From NCBI GenBank assembly GCA_037178625.1, contig CM074138.1, positions 186,001 through 250,000 on the forward strand: a DNA stretch of 64,000 nt, written 5' to 3'. The translations under genes were made by a program, and so were the position numbers. This document shows positions 51,997 to 63,999 of the stretch, in pieces. Within the stretch, counting starts at the first letter, position 1; each line of letters starts with the position of its first letter. The stretch comes from Skeletonema tropicum (taxonomy: Eukaryota > Bacillariophyta > Thalassiosirophyceae > Thalassiosirales > Thalassiosiraceae). Below the pieces are notes generated by a model that was given only the letters and a program-made list of their open reading frames with translations, was not told where the DNA came from and searched no databases.

Positions 51997-53991
51997 TCAG
52001 CTGCTGGCTGCTGAGCTTGGAGCCTCCTGCTTGATTGTACCTCTTTGATATGATACCAAATCGTGAGCTTCCTCGGTTGTGACAAGCAACTTTCTCTTTC
52101 CTCTGCTATTATTTTGGCATCTAAAAAACAGACAGGTTAATAGAAGTAACATGCCCAAACAAAAGGCCGCTAGTACAACACCAAGATCACTGTATGAGAG
52201 TGACGAGTTGTCATGGATTACCGATGGAGTGAATGTATGTTCAGGTACGCAATTTGGACACTCCGTTAACGAGCAACTCTTTTCCTGGTTTGAATCTGCG
52301 CTGTCTATCATTTGTCTAGAATGGAGAAATCCTGATGCCACCTGACCAGATATGAGTATTTGCATCATGGAAAGACAAACACCAGGTTGATCCATCGTAG
52401 CGCCATGACCGGCCTCGAAGAGTTTCAGGTACGTCAAATTCTCAAATGTCTTGACATACCCATCTGGACGACCTTCCTTATAATTGTTTTTCAGCGAAAG
52501 ATCGACAGGTGCGTCCCAGGCATACCTTGGTTGTTTTATATATTCAGATGCTTTGCTCCACGGCAAAAGGTCCAAAAGGCGTTCGTTACCCACATGATTG
52601 CAGACCAAATCATTTATTCCATTGAAAAACATCATGTGAGGCTTCGACTCATGATCTAGGATTCGGACTACTTCATCAACTACACCCAAACCATCTTGGT
52701 GCACTAATGCAAGGTATACCGGTCCAGAGCATTCCTCATAAGTGAGACCTGCTTCCAGTAACTCCATTGCATGGATAGATTTCAACACAGCATGAAAGTC
52801 AACAACAAGAGGTGGCTCGCTATATGATTTCTTCCCGCCAAGGTAAGTTTCTACTTCCTTGGAACCAGGAGGGTAAGACGGAGCCCCCTTCATCAACCAC
52901 GTTCGTGTATCATATTGATTGACAATAGTCTTTCCATTTGCCCCATGAGACTGATCTATGATGTCATCCAACAATGAAAAACAAACTTCTGCATTTAAAT
53001 TGCCCGACTTTAACTTGGCTTGGCAGGTACGTTCCATATTTTCAAGATTGGCTCTTTGTGCAGTCCCGATGATCCCCATACCATATGCAGCATCCGCTGC
53101 GGCATACTGATGAAACGGATCCACCCATCCATTACCAATCGCAGCACCATGAATTGGTATATTTACACGTAGCGGTCCCAGCCCATTCTTTTGGTCTGGT
53201 ACAAGTTTGCCATCATTTCTCTGTAGAATGAAGTCCATCATACTTGGTATGTAGTGCCCCGCATGTGATTCTCCAGCGAAGTAAAATGAGCGTCGCAACA
53301 TTCTTGCACCATTTATGTTGCCATCTGATAAAAAATTATCCGCGTGTAACAAAAAGAATTCCTCTAGAAAGTAATGAAAGTCCCGATTCACTTCAAAGTC
53401 ATTCTTGCAGTACGATTCTTTTTTGGTAAAGCTTAGACCAGTTCCTACAGGCTGATCAACATACATAGTCCAAGCAGGAGCATTGTTCCAACCATGCTCA
53501 TTGACATCGACAATCCAACTGTTTCCATCATTTTTCAATCTTAGAGGTCCATTTTGCAACCATAATCCGTCCATGGCGCTGCATCCTGGCCCTCCACTTA
53601 TCCACACAATGAGAGGAATACTTTCAGGTGGGACATTATTGTCCGTATTACCTGGCTCGAAAAGCCAGTAGAAAATCTTTTTATCATTTGGATCCTTCGA
53701 TGCGGGGAGATGACCTGCCCAATGACGTGTTTTGAGAGCACCATCTGCGAGGAGGGGGAGTGATGTTACGAGATGGTCGTCGGGATTTGTAATCTCTTCT
53801 CGCCGATGTTGTGATGATAATAATTGTTGTCGTGTAGAGGATTGCTGCTGAGGATCATGATTGTGGTCCTTAATTGAGAAGAGCCGACGTCCGTCAATAA
53901 GCTCATGTTCTTGGTGGGGGAGCCTGCGCACCGCTTCGACAGAGCGCAATGCTGTCAGGAGCAGGGATAAGGTAATGGAGAGCATCATCAT
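51997..53991 (-). CDS. KEX1-like membrane-anchored serine carboxypeptidase (peptidase S10)
   Basis: 664 residues from the ATG at 53991, intact. The signal peptide (SITLSLLLTALRSVEA) is followed by the S10 catalytic domain: WISGGPGCSAMDGLWLQNGP (oxyanion-hole and substrate box), FAGESHAGHYIP with the nucleophile Ser242, NGINDLVCN with Asp461 and EAGHGATMDQP with His529. A transmembrane segment near residues 603-624 and a basic-first cytosolic tail (RCQNNSRGKRK) follow, the layout of KEX1-type processing carboxypeptidases of the Golgi/secretory pathway, which remove C-terminal Lys/Arg. The usual GESYAG is GESHAG here and the GGPGCSS Ser is Ala, as also seen in some family members. It is convergent with the lysine-repeat gene at 49615 and was duplicated with it. 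Confidence 0.9.
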   Translation of the reverse strand: MMMLSITLSLLLTALRSVEAVRRLPHQEHELIDGRRLFSIKDHNHDPQQQSSTRQQLLSSQHRREEITNPDDHLVTSLPLLADGALKTRHWAGHLPASKDPNDKKIFYWLFEPGNTDNNVPPESIPLIVWISGGPGCSAMDGLWLQNGPLRLKNDGNSWIVDVNEHGWNNAPAWTMYVDQPVGTGLSFTKKESYCKNDFEVNRDFHYFLEEFFLLHADNFLSDGNINGARMLRRSFYFAGESHAGHYIPSMMDFILQRNDGKLVPDQKNGLGPLRVNIPIHGAAIGNGWVDPFHQYAAADAAYGMGIIGTAQRANLENMERTCQAKLKSGNLNAEVCFSLLDDIIDQSHGANGKTIVNQYDTRTWLMKGAPSYPPGSKEVETYLGGKKSYSEPPLVVDFHAVLKSIHAMELLEAGLTYEECSGPVYLALVHQDGLGVVDEVVRILDHESKPHMMFFNGINDLVCNHVGNERLLDLLPWSKASEYIKQPRYAWDAPVDLSLKNNYKEGRPDGYVKTFENLTYLKLFEAGHGATMDQPGVCLSMMQILISGQVASGFLHSRQMIDSADSNQEKSCSLTECPNCVPEHTFTPSVIHDNSSLSYSDLGVVLAAFCLGMLLLLTCLFFRCQNNSRGKRKLLVTTEEAHDLVSYQRGTIKQEAPSSAASS

Positions 53992-55479
53992 GAATGATTA
54001 TGAACAGTATCTCATCAAAGTAAGAAGTGTATTTTGTGGTATTGTCCCCAAAAAGACAGTCAAATGAAGAAGTGAAAGGAAGTGAAAGCGTCAATACTTA
54101 GTAGACTTCTGCACGTGCACTTCCGGAGGACATCAAAGATGCGTTGAATCGCTGGATAGATCGTGTCAAAGACTGATCTAATCCATCGATAATAGAATCA
54201 CTAGCGGTAGTAGTTATGTCCGATCATCAGATACAGCCAGCCATCTATCTACGACGCTTGACCCGTTTTTGTCGATTGAATCAAAGTCGTCCGATCAGGC
54301 CCAATACACGCCTCATCGATAGATCTCGATGAGAGCTTTCCAAAACGACACTTATCGTCGTCATTGGCCGTATAGTAGGCAAGATATCAAAAGATACGGC
54401 TCCTGGTTCCTGGTGCATCTTGAGTTGATGTGTTTTTGATGCGACATGCGACAGCGTTTCAGATGTCCGTCTCATCATCGCCTAAAATGCCCGCCACGAG
54501 CGAGCCGCCCGCCACATGCTACATCCCTACGGGAGGTTAACCAGAAGATGCCCAGGGGATAATGAAAAAAATCACCAGCGATCACCATGGCGCACCTCGA
54601 CCCCGTACGTGCCGACATCAACAACACTAGCTACACATAAAATTAGACAGCCCAACTGCAGCAACTCCCTCTCCAATAGCCTTTCTATGAAGTGGTGTCC
54701 TCAGATGGACATCAATCCACGCCATCGCTACTTATTATGACACCAAAGTAGAGGTGCCGGAAAATTGCGCTTTGACATCGGTGTGATGATGCACTTCCAA
54801 TATGGTCTTCAGATGAATAGTTGAAGCTGCTCTGCCACTGAACTGGTTTGCAGAAGCCATCTATATACTATTAAGCGGCGATCAGTCCCCTCTAGAGTGT
54901 GTCGGGGCGTTCTATGGCGCATGTAGTGGCATGGTGAATACAGTAGTTGAAAATTGATAATTTCCACAAAATACATCAAAAAGGAGAATGCATATATCTG
55001 ACAGGAAATGAAATGAGAGGGTGCCAAAAGTCTGTGAGGTGATGACTATAATATAACAATCAACGTGGTTGGTGTAGATATCTCTATTTCATTGCGGCTG
55101 CGACATTATTGGACTGGTTGAAATGTAGCATATTTTGGTGGAAAATGAAGAGCGAATGCAATCACATACACGAGTATTTGAAGTGATATTGAGTGTATTC
55201 ATCCTGCAAGTTGGGGACCCTTTCACCACACAACACCAATAGCCATCTGTTGCGAGCATTATACAGTGGTTTCAGGGTATCATATGACTCCTAACAGCAC
55301 CATTCCTACCCGATGGGATCAAAGCAACAGCGGATGATTTGACCTACTACTCAATTATTACGTCTAATTGGAATGTAATCAATAAAACTGATAATAATAA
55401 TCAATCATCATAGTATTCAGAAGGTGTCTGCAATGCACCATGGCAATTAAATAACCGAAATCTATTAAACATGAGTATG
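53992..55479. other. 5' flank of carboxypeptidase C
   Basis: Copy of 42295-43784, including R3 copy 4 at 54290-54480. No gene supported. Confidence 0.5.
54290..54480. repeat. Repeat R3, copy 4 (upstream of carboxypeptidase C)
   Basis: Duplicate of 42590-42785. Confidence 0.75.
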
Positions 55480-55483
55480 TCAT

Positions 55484-57740
55484 GATGTTGCCCGGCATGT
55501 GCAGATTTTATGTCTCTGGCGGTTAGAGCCGTATACCATCACAACGACGCCGATTCGGCCGCCACCGCTTACAGAATCGGAATCTACATAAAAAATGGGT
55601 TTAGGCACTATATTGTTTATGTTGATTTTGGGAATGTTGGCCCAATAGTACCATGGTTTGCCGTCGGATTCGTCATGGAGGAGATGTTTTTTGTTAGTGT
55701 GTGATGCGTGATGGCCGAGCACCCCGGGCCGACGATGCCAGTGCTACTGAATTAGTACCCACAATATCTTGGAGAATGGTCGGAATACCACCATGCCACG
55801 TTGCAGAGGCGTTCTAAACTAACTAAATGGAAGGTTGTTGGTCTTTGAACCAAATGAATCGACCTATTATTGACATAGTTACGTGGTAAAGACGCCACCC
55901 GGGGTGGATCCGGGGTGTGGGCATCTTCTGGTTAACCAGGGTCTAGACCTGGTTTAGGAGTCTTAACCAGGTATAGACCTGGGGTTAGCGCTGTGCCGCT
56001 AATGGATGCCATTGACGCCGTCGACCGCCTAACCCTTGCGCAGGGATCATCAACTGGACCAATATGATCAATGTTGACCGTTGGTTTGGGCCGCAGTGGT
56101 GTGTGTGGGGTTGTGGTGTGGCCTCATCACATGGCACCGGCCATCATCTTTTTCGGTCGTCGTCAAGCAGTTGTGGTGATGGTTACGTCAACCATAAACG
56201 TCCGTCTCGTCTCCCCTTCATCACGCGATGATACTTCATATACATGGGAACGTTGCGGTGCCAATATTCCTTCGGTTTGGGCTTGTATTCATGCTGAATT
56301 CGATAATCGCCGCTCGGTATTATTTTCCGGCCACAATAATAAACATCTATCATCGACAAATGAAATGATTTAGATGACCAGCACACGATAGTGAGGGCAG
56401 CCAAATTGAACAATAAAGTATTATGGATGCTCTGGGCTTGTGGAATGGACACAAATATCGCTGTTATGATGAGTCAATACGTCGTCTTCAGAAGGGCAAC
56501 TCACAAATGCGCATATTATTTCTGCAAACACGGAGAAGATTAGTGTTATTTCATGTTTAAATATTGGATTGTGGCGAAAATAGTGCAAACTGAGGGGGAG
56601 TGGGAAGTACTGTGTGGGAAGTACCCCTTCATCATGGACAGTGGAGTGTATACTGAATGATATCTACTGGTGGGGGATAAATGTGAAAATTATTCAATGC
56701 GCTGAAACAACGCCCATTTGATTATCATATTTCATAATCGCCCATCGAATCGACCACAATTATATCAAATACAAAAAGGCACAGTGCAATGTATGCAGTT
56801 CACTATTTTAAGCATTTAATTGCATATAGTGCTAAGATTTATCTTCCTTCCAGCACGTTTCAACTCTAAAGTAGTGGGAATATCACGCCATCAAGGGCAA
56901 ATTATCCGATGAAACCATAGTAATAGCAAGTCCATGATATCTTCTGACATCGTTGATAATCGGTTCTGGATATTGAAGCATTCTGCGTTGTGCGTAGGCT
57001 GCTATTGCAGTGGACACCATGGTAGACATGGTCAAGATCTGCTGGTGGTATCTGGTCTACACGTACATTAGCTAGTATTACGTACTTATTTACTCTTTCT
57101 TAACCAGGTTTAACCCTTCCCGCCATTTCCTACCGCGATAGAAATACGCACAAAAAACCGTAGGGACATACCGCTGATACCGCATACCGCGATGAAAAAA
57201 TCGCACCACCGATAAAATCGCACCAAAATTTTTTTGCTAGCTTTCTACGCACAAAACACACATCGACTGAAACTAGTGCCTCACTACACTCAACATCGAC
57301 CCTCTACCTACCTGCACCGGCCATAAGTTGTTGATAGTACATGTTATTACCTTTCGATTAAGCCGATGGGTGTCATTGTATGCACTATACTCGCATTACA
57401 GAGGCTGCATAGGTGCTCATATACGCATGCGTCATACATAAAATCACTATAATTACTAGAGGTGAAATAGGCCATTTTGGACCGGTGCTTACGCTTTAGC
57501 TAATAGCTATAAGTAGGTCAGCTAATTAATAATTGTATCTGAATATTTCCTCAAGGGTTTCTGGCTATCTGTTTGGGTTCAACATGTTGATAGGTGCATT
57601 CTATGCCGGGCATATTCACATGGTTGTTTGCCTTTTTGTGCGGCGTTGCCTAGCCAGGAAAAATCGCACATCGCACCAAGCCGCCACATGGCATGGTCAA
57701 TCATACATATATACTTAATACTAACCGACCGACCGACAGC
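55484..57740. other. Region right of the duplication, no supported gene
   Basis: Several short frames only. At about 55920-55985 the motif GGTTAACCAGGGTCTAGACC and TAACCAGGTATAGACCTGG form a small palindromic repeat cluster, and a related TTAACCAGGTTTAACCC is seen at 57100. Its nature is unknown. Confidence 0.45.
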
Positions 57741-60664
57741 ATGCCGAGCGAATACAAAGTACCAGCTGCCTCAGTCAGAGCGGCTGCAGCTGTAGCTGAG
57801 AGTAATATCAATGGCGGCAGCGGCGGCGACTCGAACGCTGTGGAAGAGGTCACAATAAAATTAATTGATGGACATTCACATGAGCAAAAAGAGAATGATA
57901 GTAGCATCGATGCGCAGACATCAACAATGAATCGTTCAACTGAAACTGTTCATGTTAGGCAGCAAGTCCATCAGCAAGAGCCACAGCAAAAAGATGATAA
58001 TGATGATGTCGAGCAACAACAGCAGGCGCAAAGAGCAGCGATAGATAGAAGTACAGATACGACAATAATGCCCACCGCTCAGGCCCAGAGCAGCAGTCGT
58101 AATACTACTGGCCAGTTAAACTTGCACGAAGCACAGCCAACTGAAACTACACCACAGCTTCAACAGCAGCAGCCTCATCACTCTCCACTCACACAAGTTA
58201 ACGGCAAGGGCCTCTGGCGATCCTGGAAAAGAAACTTTCAATCGAAATTATTGGCCTTGATGGATTTAATTGACAATTCGTTGGATGCTGCTTCAGTACA
58301 TGGTGCGGATGGGGTGCATCAGCAACTACAACAACAGCAGCAATTACAACAGCAACAACTGGATGGTGATAATGATGATGATGGCTTGGACAATCATCGT
58401 AGTAGTAGTGGTAATGATGATTTTATTGGAAGAGTGCACGTCCATCCTGACATACTTCACGAAACCAACAACACCACGACGACGACGGGAATCATACTCG
58501 TCAACAATTCACATTCGACCATTCGACCACTACAACGTATACTTGAGGTGTACAACTCATCGAAAACACATTCGGGAAGTGTTCATATTGGTGAGAATGG
58601 GGTGGGGTTGAAGCAGGGTGCGGCGACTTTGAGTGATTTGACGTTTGTTTTGGTAAAGAAGAAGAGGAGGAGGGTGGAGAATGATGATAATGTGTTGCAA
58701 GGGAATGAAGAGGAGGAGGGAGTGATTGAGTTGGGATTGATTGCAGAATCGTTGCAGAGGGAGGAAGGGTGTTGGTGAGTGTATTTTTGTATTCTCTATG
58801 ACGAGAGCTTCTTTCCTGGTATCATTCATTCCAACTCATTCTTCGTCATCATTTCAGTCTACCTGCATTTACATTTCCAATATCCCACGACGGTGGCAAA
58901 CAGGACATTACCAATCTACTTTCCAACCCGAACAAAGCAGAGATTGCAGCCTGTGTCGCACAATATGGTGACAATTCCTTAGAACGGGGTATAGATCGTC
59001 TATCTAAACATTTTTGTGGTATGTGCTTCGGAAATGTATTTGGTAATGATGACAATGTCTTTTGCTTGATTTTGGATCGTGTTGATTATGGTCATACTCC
59101 AACTACCGAGAGCAAATGTTCTCAATTGCTCAAGGATCTACGGATGGAAATCCCACGATTTTATCTGCACATGTCACCGACGTTTGACTTTCGTATTGGG
59201 AGGGGGGGAGTGACGTTTGATTATTGGCAGCAGCGTTTGGTGGAATTGTCGTCTATCTCGGTGTTGATGAATCATTCGTCCCATTGGCATGAGTACAAGC
59301 CCGAGTCTGATCCGGGGGCGTACATATTGAGAGTGTTTATTGGATTTGATCGATTTAGAATTCATAACAAGTCATCGGGGAAGGAAGGTTCGTTGTACAT
59401 TTATAGCCGCAAGTCTGGACGGTTGATCAAGTGTATGCCAGATGGACGAGGATACTTAGGTTTGGAGAACACTGGGAGTATGTACTGCCAAGGCCTCACT
59501 GTGATTATTGACGATATTGGAGGGCAACTCCCACTAAACCCGACAAAGCAAGACATTGCATTTGCGGAGCAAACTAATGGAGCAATTCATGAAGAAAATC
59601 TCGTCGCTCACATTGGGCTTTTAGCCAAGACATACTACAAGTATCATCTTGACAAGTTTGAGAATCGAACAGAACTCACTAAAATGATTAAAGAATTCGG
59701 GAGTGGTCGAGTACAAGTCAGTAATTCGAAAGACATCAACAGCAGCGAACTGACGACATTCGAATATGAGACAGTGGGTCACTTTATTGACGGGAGGATG
59801 AAAATTCGAATTGCTCGAGCGTCATTGAAGATAAAAAGTGGGCGTGATACATGCCTCCAACTTATTCCACGCTCCTTACTTATCCCATCGCCACTAGCAC
59901 AAGCACTTGTTGTTGATACAGAGAGAGATGACCAAAATGAAAGTCGGAAGAGGAGGGCAAGCGAAATTACGACTGAAAGAGATAGAGCTGCTTTCCCTGC
60001 TCAGCCTATTCCTGATAATGTTGTAGTGAGGAACACTTTTCAGCCGATGGCAAGAATGAGTGTTCGCAACAATATTGTTGCTCAACAGACTCGACCATTG
60101 AGCAACGCAAGTACACGGGGTAAAACACTGAATCATTTGGCTGCAATGCAGCAAAACACTCTCCAGCATCAGCAACATCAACCACCTACACCGCCGCCAA
60201 TGATTCAGCAACCGCTTCTCAATCAGCAACCTACTCAACAACCTATGCCATCATCGAATGCTTTGGACCCACAAGTCTCTTCTATCGTAGACAGCTATAA
60301 AGTTGTCTTGCAACGATATAAAAGCCAATTACAACAAAGTGCTGCAAAGATTCACGAACTTCAGACAAAGAATGCCAAGATTCAAGAACTCCAGGCAACG
60401 AATGAGCAATTGATGGATGCTATGAGGAAAAAAGATGCGCAAGTCCAACGTCACCTCCAAGAGAGAGATAATACGATCCAGGAACTTCAGGCAAGGAATG
60501 CTACGATTCACGAACTCCTGACATCAAATGAGCAATTGATGAAAGTTTTGAACGACAAAGATGCGCAGGTCCAAAGGCTTGAAGCAGAGACTACATCTTT
60601 GAAGCGTCAATTGATTGAAATTGTTCAAAATCGAGCAGAGGTTGAGACGAGTGAGATGATATAG
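57741..60664 (+). CDS. MORC-type GHKL ATPase, two exons
   Basis: CDS joins 57741-58774 and 58858-60664, 946 residues (an in-frame ATG at 57693 would add 16). The 83-bp intron has GTGAGT and TTTCAG borders. Residues 1-150 are Gln/Thr-rich and disordered. The GHKL ATPase begins with LLALMDLIDNSLDAA (Mg-binding Asn), continues through a poly-Gln/Asn insert and IGENGVGLKQG (near residue 284), then FPISHDGGKQDITNLLS. The S5-like domain contains SLYIYSRKSGRLIKCMP and QGLTVIIDDIGGQLPLNPTK. The last 170 residues are Gln-rich then a coiled coil (IHELQTKNAKIQELQATNEQ). Role inferred: ATP-dependent DNA clamp or chromatin compaction, probably silencing transposons. The position of the usual catalytic Glu is Asp. 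No CW zinc finger is visible. Confidence 0.88.
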
Positions 60665-61478
60665 TCTGAAATACTTAATAGGTAGGGCTTGGTTATGAAA
60701 TTATACGACTTTTTTTGTGAACTTATTTTAGAACTAATGCAACTGAGATGAGAAGAGAAAAGGGACATGTAATGACGCATCGTGTCATTAAGTTTGGGTA
60801 TGGTATACGGAATGAGTAAGAGGCACGCCGGATGCATGAGGAGGGTGCGTGCGATGGACGATGGTGATGAGAGTTGATTTCATGCTGCGCTGGCAGCTCT
60901 CATCTTAGTGGTGCCATAAATCACTATCTAATTTACCCCTCATGTGGACCCCTCTGGATATGTGATTCAAACGAGTGTGAAGAGGAACATATCAAGAGGA
61001 GTCCACACGAGGGGTGAATTAGAGGTGTGTAGTATCATTACTACGGCAACAATCCCATGGTGTAGGTCGATTTTGCCCCTCTAAAAAAAGAATGAGAAGG
61101 TGGATGATGATGCGTGACTCGTCTTCGCTTCCGCCGTCCGTCCCACAGTTTGATTTGATTCGTGAACTAACAGTGCCGTGTAAAAACCTCAACGCTCGAT
61201 TTCGAGAACCACGAACTAAAACTCACTTCAATAACTACTAAACTCGCCGAGCTCAGGTCAACCCCTTGCCCCATTCCCGTTGGTGGTTGTAGTTGGTTGT
61301 GTTGATGAAGTAGATGATCATTATTATTATTTATTGGACGTTGATGTGAATGAAGCCGTGAGCGTCTCCCTGGCTCTTAATAAGGATTACCTTCTATCCA
61401 ACATTTGCTGTGAACATTCAGCGATTTTCTATTTCCAAATAATCGCACTCCACGGGTTGAGAGGGAAAAAATAACATC
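60665..61478. other. Intergenic, no supported gene
   Basis: AT-rich non-coding sequence with an inverted repeat pair near 60930-61020 (ATTTACCCCTCATGTGGAC and GTCCACACGAGGGGTGAATT), spaced about 60 bp, which could form a hairpin or be a small MITE-like element. Confidence 0.5.
60930..61020. repeat. Inverted repeat pair
   Basis: TAATTTACCCCTCATGTGGA at 60930 and its near reverse complement TCCACACGAGGGGTGAATTA at about 61000. Possibly a short MITE or hairpin; no duplication of flanks was seen. Confidence 0.6.
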
Positions 61479-62417
61479 ATGCCCACTGTAGCTCCTCCTG
61501 ATGATAGCATCCTCTGCCAGCCGACGGGCGAGAAGAAAAGGGAAAAAATTGATGAAACAGCTAATAAGAAAAGTGATCCACCGAAGAGAAAACAATACAG
61601 AAAAAAATGTTCAGCTGATGGGTGCAAAAATCAAGCCTACATTGGAGGAGTGTGCAAGAGGCACAGACTCAATAAGCCGACGGGCAACGAGAAGAAGAGG
61701 AAAGAAGTCGATGATGCAGCAGCTAATGATAATGAAAATGGCCCACCGAAGAAAAAGCAATGGAGAAAAGAATGCAAAGCTGAAGGATGCACAAAACGTG
61801 CTCAAAATGGAGGAGTGTGCGTTGAGCATGGAGCAAGGGTGAAACGATGCAGCGCTGAAGGATGCACAAACCAAGCTATCAATGGAGGAGTGTGCCAAAG
61901 ACATGGGGCAAAGTTCAAAATATGCAGCGTTGATGTATGCACAAATCAAGCTCAAAGAGGAGGAGTGTGCGTTAGGCATGGGGCAACGCACAAACGATGC
62001 ACCGTCGATGGATGCAATAAACAAGCTCAAAGAGGAGGATTGTGCCAAAGGCATGGGTCATTAGGGGATCGATGTAGATTTCAAGGATGCGAAAACAAAG
62101 CTGTCAGAGGAGGAGTGTGTAAGAGGCATGGGTCATATTTAGTTCTCGTACAACTACGGCAGCAGCAAGAGAAATTGCCTACAATTGGTAGTCGGAAGCA
62201 GAAAGATGTTATCGAACAGTCCAATACTGCGGCTTTTCGTACTGCAGGGGAGGCTAATAATGCTGGGCAGAAGATTGCTGAAAATAAAGGCAATAATCGA
62301 GAAAAGAATAAACCAGACAAGTTAGCAGTCGGGGGAGTGAACAGTCGAAAAGATGACAAAGAACGAGATGCATCAGATCAAGTGCGCAGTAAGAAAATAT
62401 CGGGTCTCAGCGAGATA

Positions 62418-62448
<31 letters not shown>

Positions 62449-62954
62449 CTGCTGCTGCTGGTGGTGTTAGCGGGGGTGGAGGTGGCTATAATGAGAATGA
62501 AGCCAACGATGATAACGATGGAGCAGAAGTAGAGTCTCGTGTTCATATTGTGGAGGGAGTGACTGCCAATGTGGAGAAGGAATCAACGCAGATGGCAGCT
62601 GCTGAGCCTGACAGTAGAATGGTTGCAAAAACGGCAAATGATTATTCTGCTGAAATTACTTCACTGAAAGCTAGGTTAGAAACTTCCACACAAAATGAAG
62701 CAACCTTGAAACGTGAGAAACTGCAACTGCATGCTCGTATGAAAGCGTCCGCTGTTGAATTGAAGGAGATGACTAACAGGGTATATGCTCTGAACGCATT
62801 ATTAGCCCAGGTTACGAGGAAAGAAGCAGTATTGAATGCTCGTCTACAGGAAGTGACTGATGATTTTGCTATTGAAAGGTCAAGGTTGCAATCCAAGGTG
62901 AAAGAGTTGACTGCGAAGCTAGAGGAGAAGCCCTCTGAAACGAAGCAGCAATGA
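61479..62954 (+). CDS. Cysteine-repeat (WRKY19-like zinc) protein with coiled coil
   Basis: 491 residues from the ATG at 61479. Between residues about 45 and 230 it has six repeats of the form C(S/K)A(D/E)GC(T/K)xxAxxGGVCxxHG, for example CSAEGCTNQAINGGVCQRHG and CTVDGCNKQAQRGGLCQRHG. Each has three Cys and one His, a likely zinc ligand set, as in the repeats found in plant WRKY19-like and in many stramenopile proteins. A basic PPKKKQWRK region lies between repeats 1 and 2. After a low-complexity Ala/Gly region (residues about 310-345) the C-terminal 110 residues form a coiled coil (KARLETSTQNEATLKREKLQ). Probably nuclear or a DNA/RNA-binding factor; function unproven. Confidence 0.8.
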
Positions 62955-63751
62955 ATGCTCGGCTGTGAGCTGCGTGCTATGTAGGCGGAGTGGCAGAATG
63001 AAGTGAACGGCAGTTCCGAGACAATTGGAAGATTGCCGTTAGAAAGGACGCGGAACTGAAGAAGATAGAAGCAACTTCACAATGTAGGGTTGATGGGGGG
63101 GGTGGTTATTTCAAAAGACAGCAAGGAGGACATTGTGTGCATTAATGTGAACAAGATACTTCCAATCTCGATCCTATGTGTGTGTAATGATAAGAATAAT
63201 GCTTTCTGAACATGAATTTCGTTTGCACAAGTGAGGATAATAAGCCTCATTTTTATGATTGTGAAAGTGAGAAGTGAGGGATTTTCGTGGGACCTTTTGG
63301 AGCTCGTGCATTGAGTGAAGCTGAACGTGAACGGCTCAAATGCATCCACACATGAGGGTAACTTTGATGGACTTAGCTCGAGCTCTGTACGATACAAATG
63401 ATATAGTAGTCAAAGTGTTTTAACTCAAATAACAAGTTGACATCTATTTGTTCATTTATCTCTACCTTCAAATGATATCAAGTCATTTGAACCCCGTCTC
63501 AATCGATTGTAGCTGTGCTTCTTTCACATCAACCGACGTGATTGGAAATGTAATTTTCGGTCCTGTCATACAGTATGTCAATAATGAGTATTTACTACAC
63601 GAGACTACTACTCTTCTCAATCCGTGGCGATCCATGCACAATACCCGGTTGCAGTTGATTTAGAATACATGCTACTGTTACATTTTAGTTTGTTATTCCC
63701 ATGCTGATTTGCTGATCGATTGAACATAGATAGCGATCCAAGATCAATCAT
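62955..63751. other. Intergenic, no supported gene
   Basis: Only short frames, on both strands. It holds the 3' ends of the flanking convergent genes. Confidence 0.5.
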
Positions 63752-63999
63752 TCAATGCCTTCATCTGACTGTCTCCTGCGTCCACGCTGCTGCTGCTGTG
63801 ATCTCCACTTGGCTGCACGACGCTGCGAATGCTTCGAGCGACATTTTCGCTGCGGCTTCGCATCGTCAGCACCGTGAGAATGCAATTCACTCGTCCCCTC
63901 TTCGTCTACCACTGCTAGTGTTTCTTTGCTGCTCTTGTTGTTTTTCGGCGGCTTCTTCTCATCACGCGACGAGGAGAAGCAGACTTTGCCGAGCAGCGC
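63752..63999 (-). CDS. C-terminal end of a basic hypothetical protein (5' end outside window)
   Basis: A minus-strand frame is open from the right window edge to the TGA at 63754-63752, about 82 codons. It encodes SSSRDEKKPPKNNKSSKETL, a central acidic/His part and a basic, Gln-rich end (RAAKWRSQQQQRGRRRQ). No domain recognised; such Lys/Arg-rich tails occur in nucleic-acid-binding proteins. The codon pattern and length make it a plausible gene end, but it could be a chance frame. Confidence 0.45.

Larger units (their letters stand above)
49276..55483. repeat. Segmental duplication copy C (PLC-protein gene plus carboxypeptidase)
   Basis: Near-identical to 37375-43784, same gene order and orientation. 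The left boundary lies just inside the right end of the Tc1-like element and the right boundary is at 55483, after which the sequences differ. Confidence 0.9.

Noticed and set aside
55484..57740. Short frames at 55480-55722 and 56071-56452 on both strands
   Set aside because: No start context, no domain and no repeat partner in the window.
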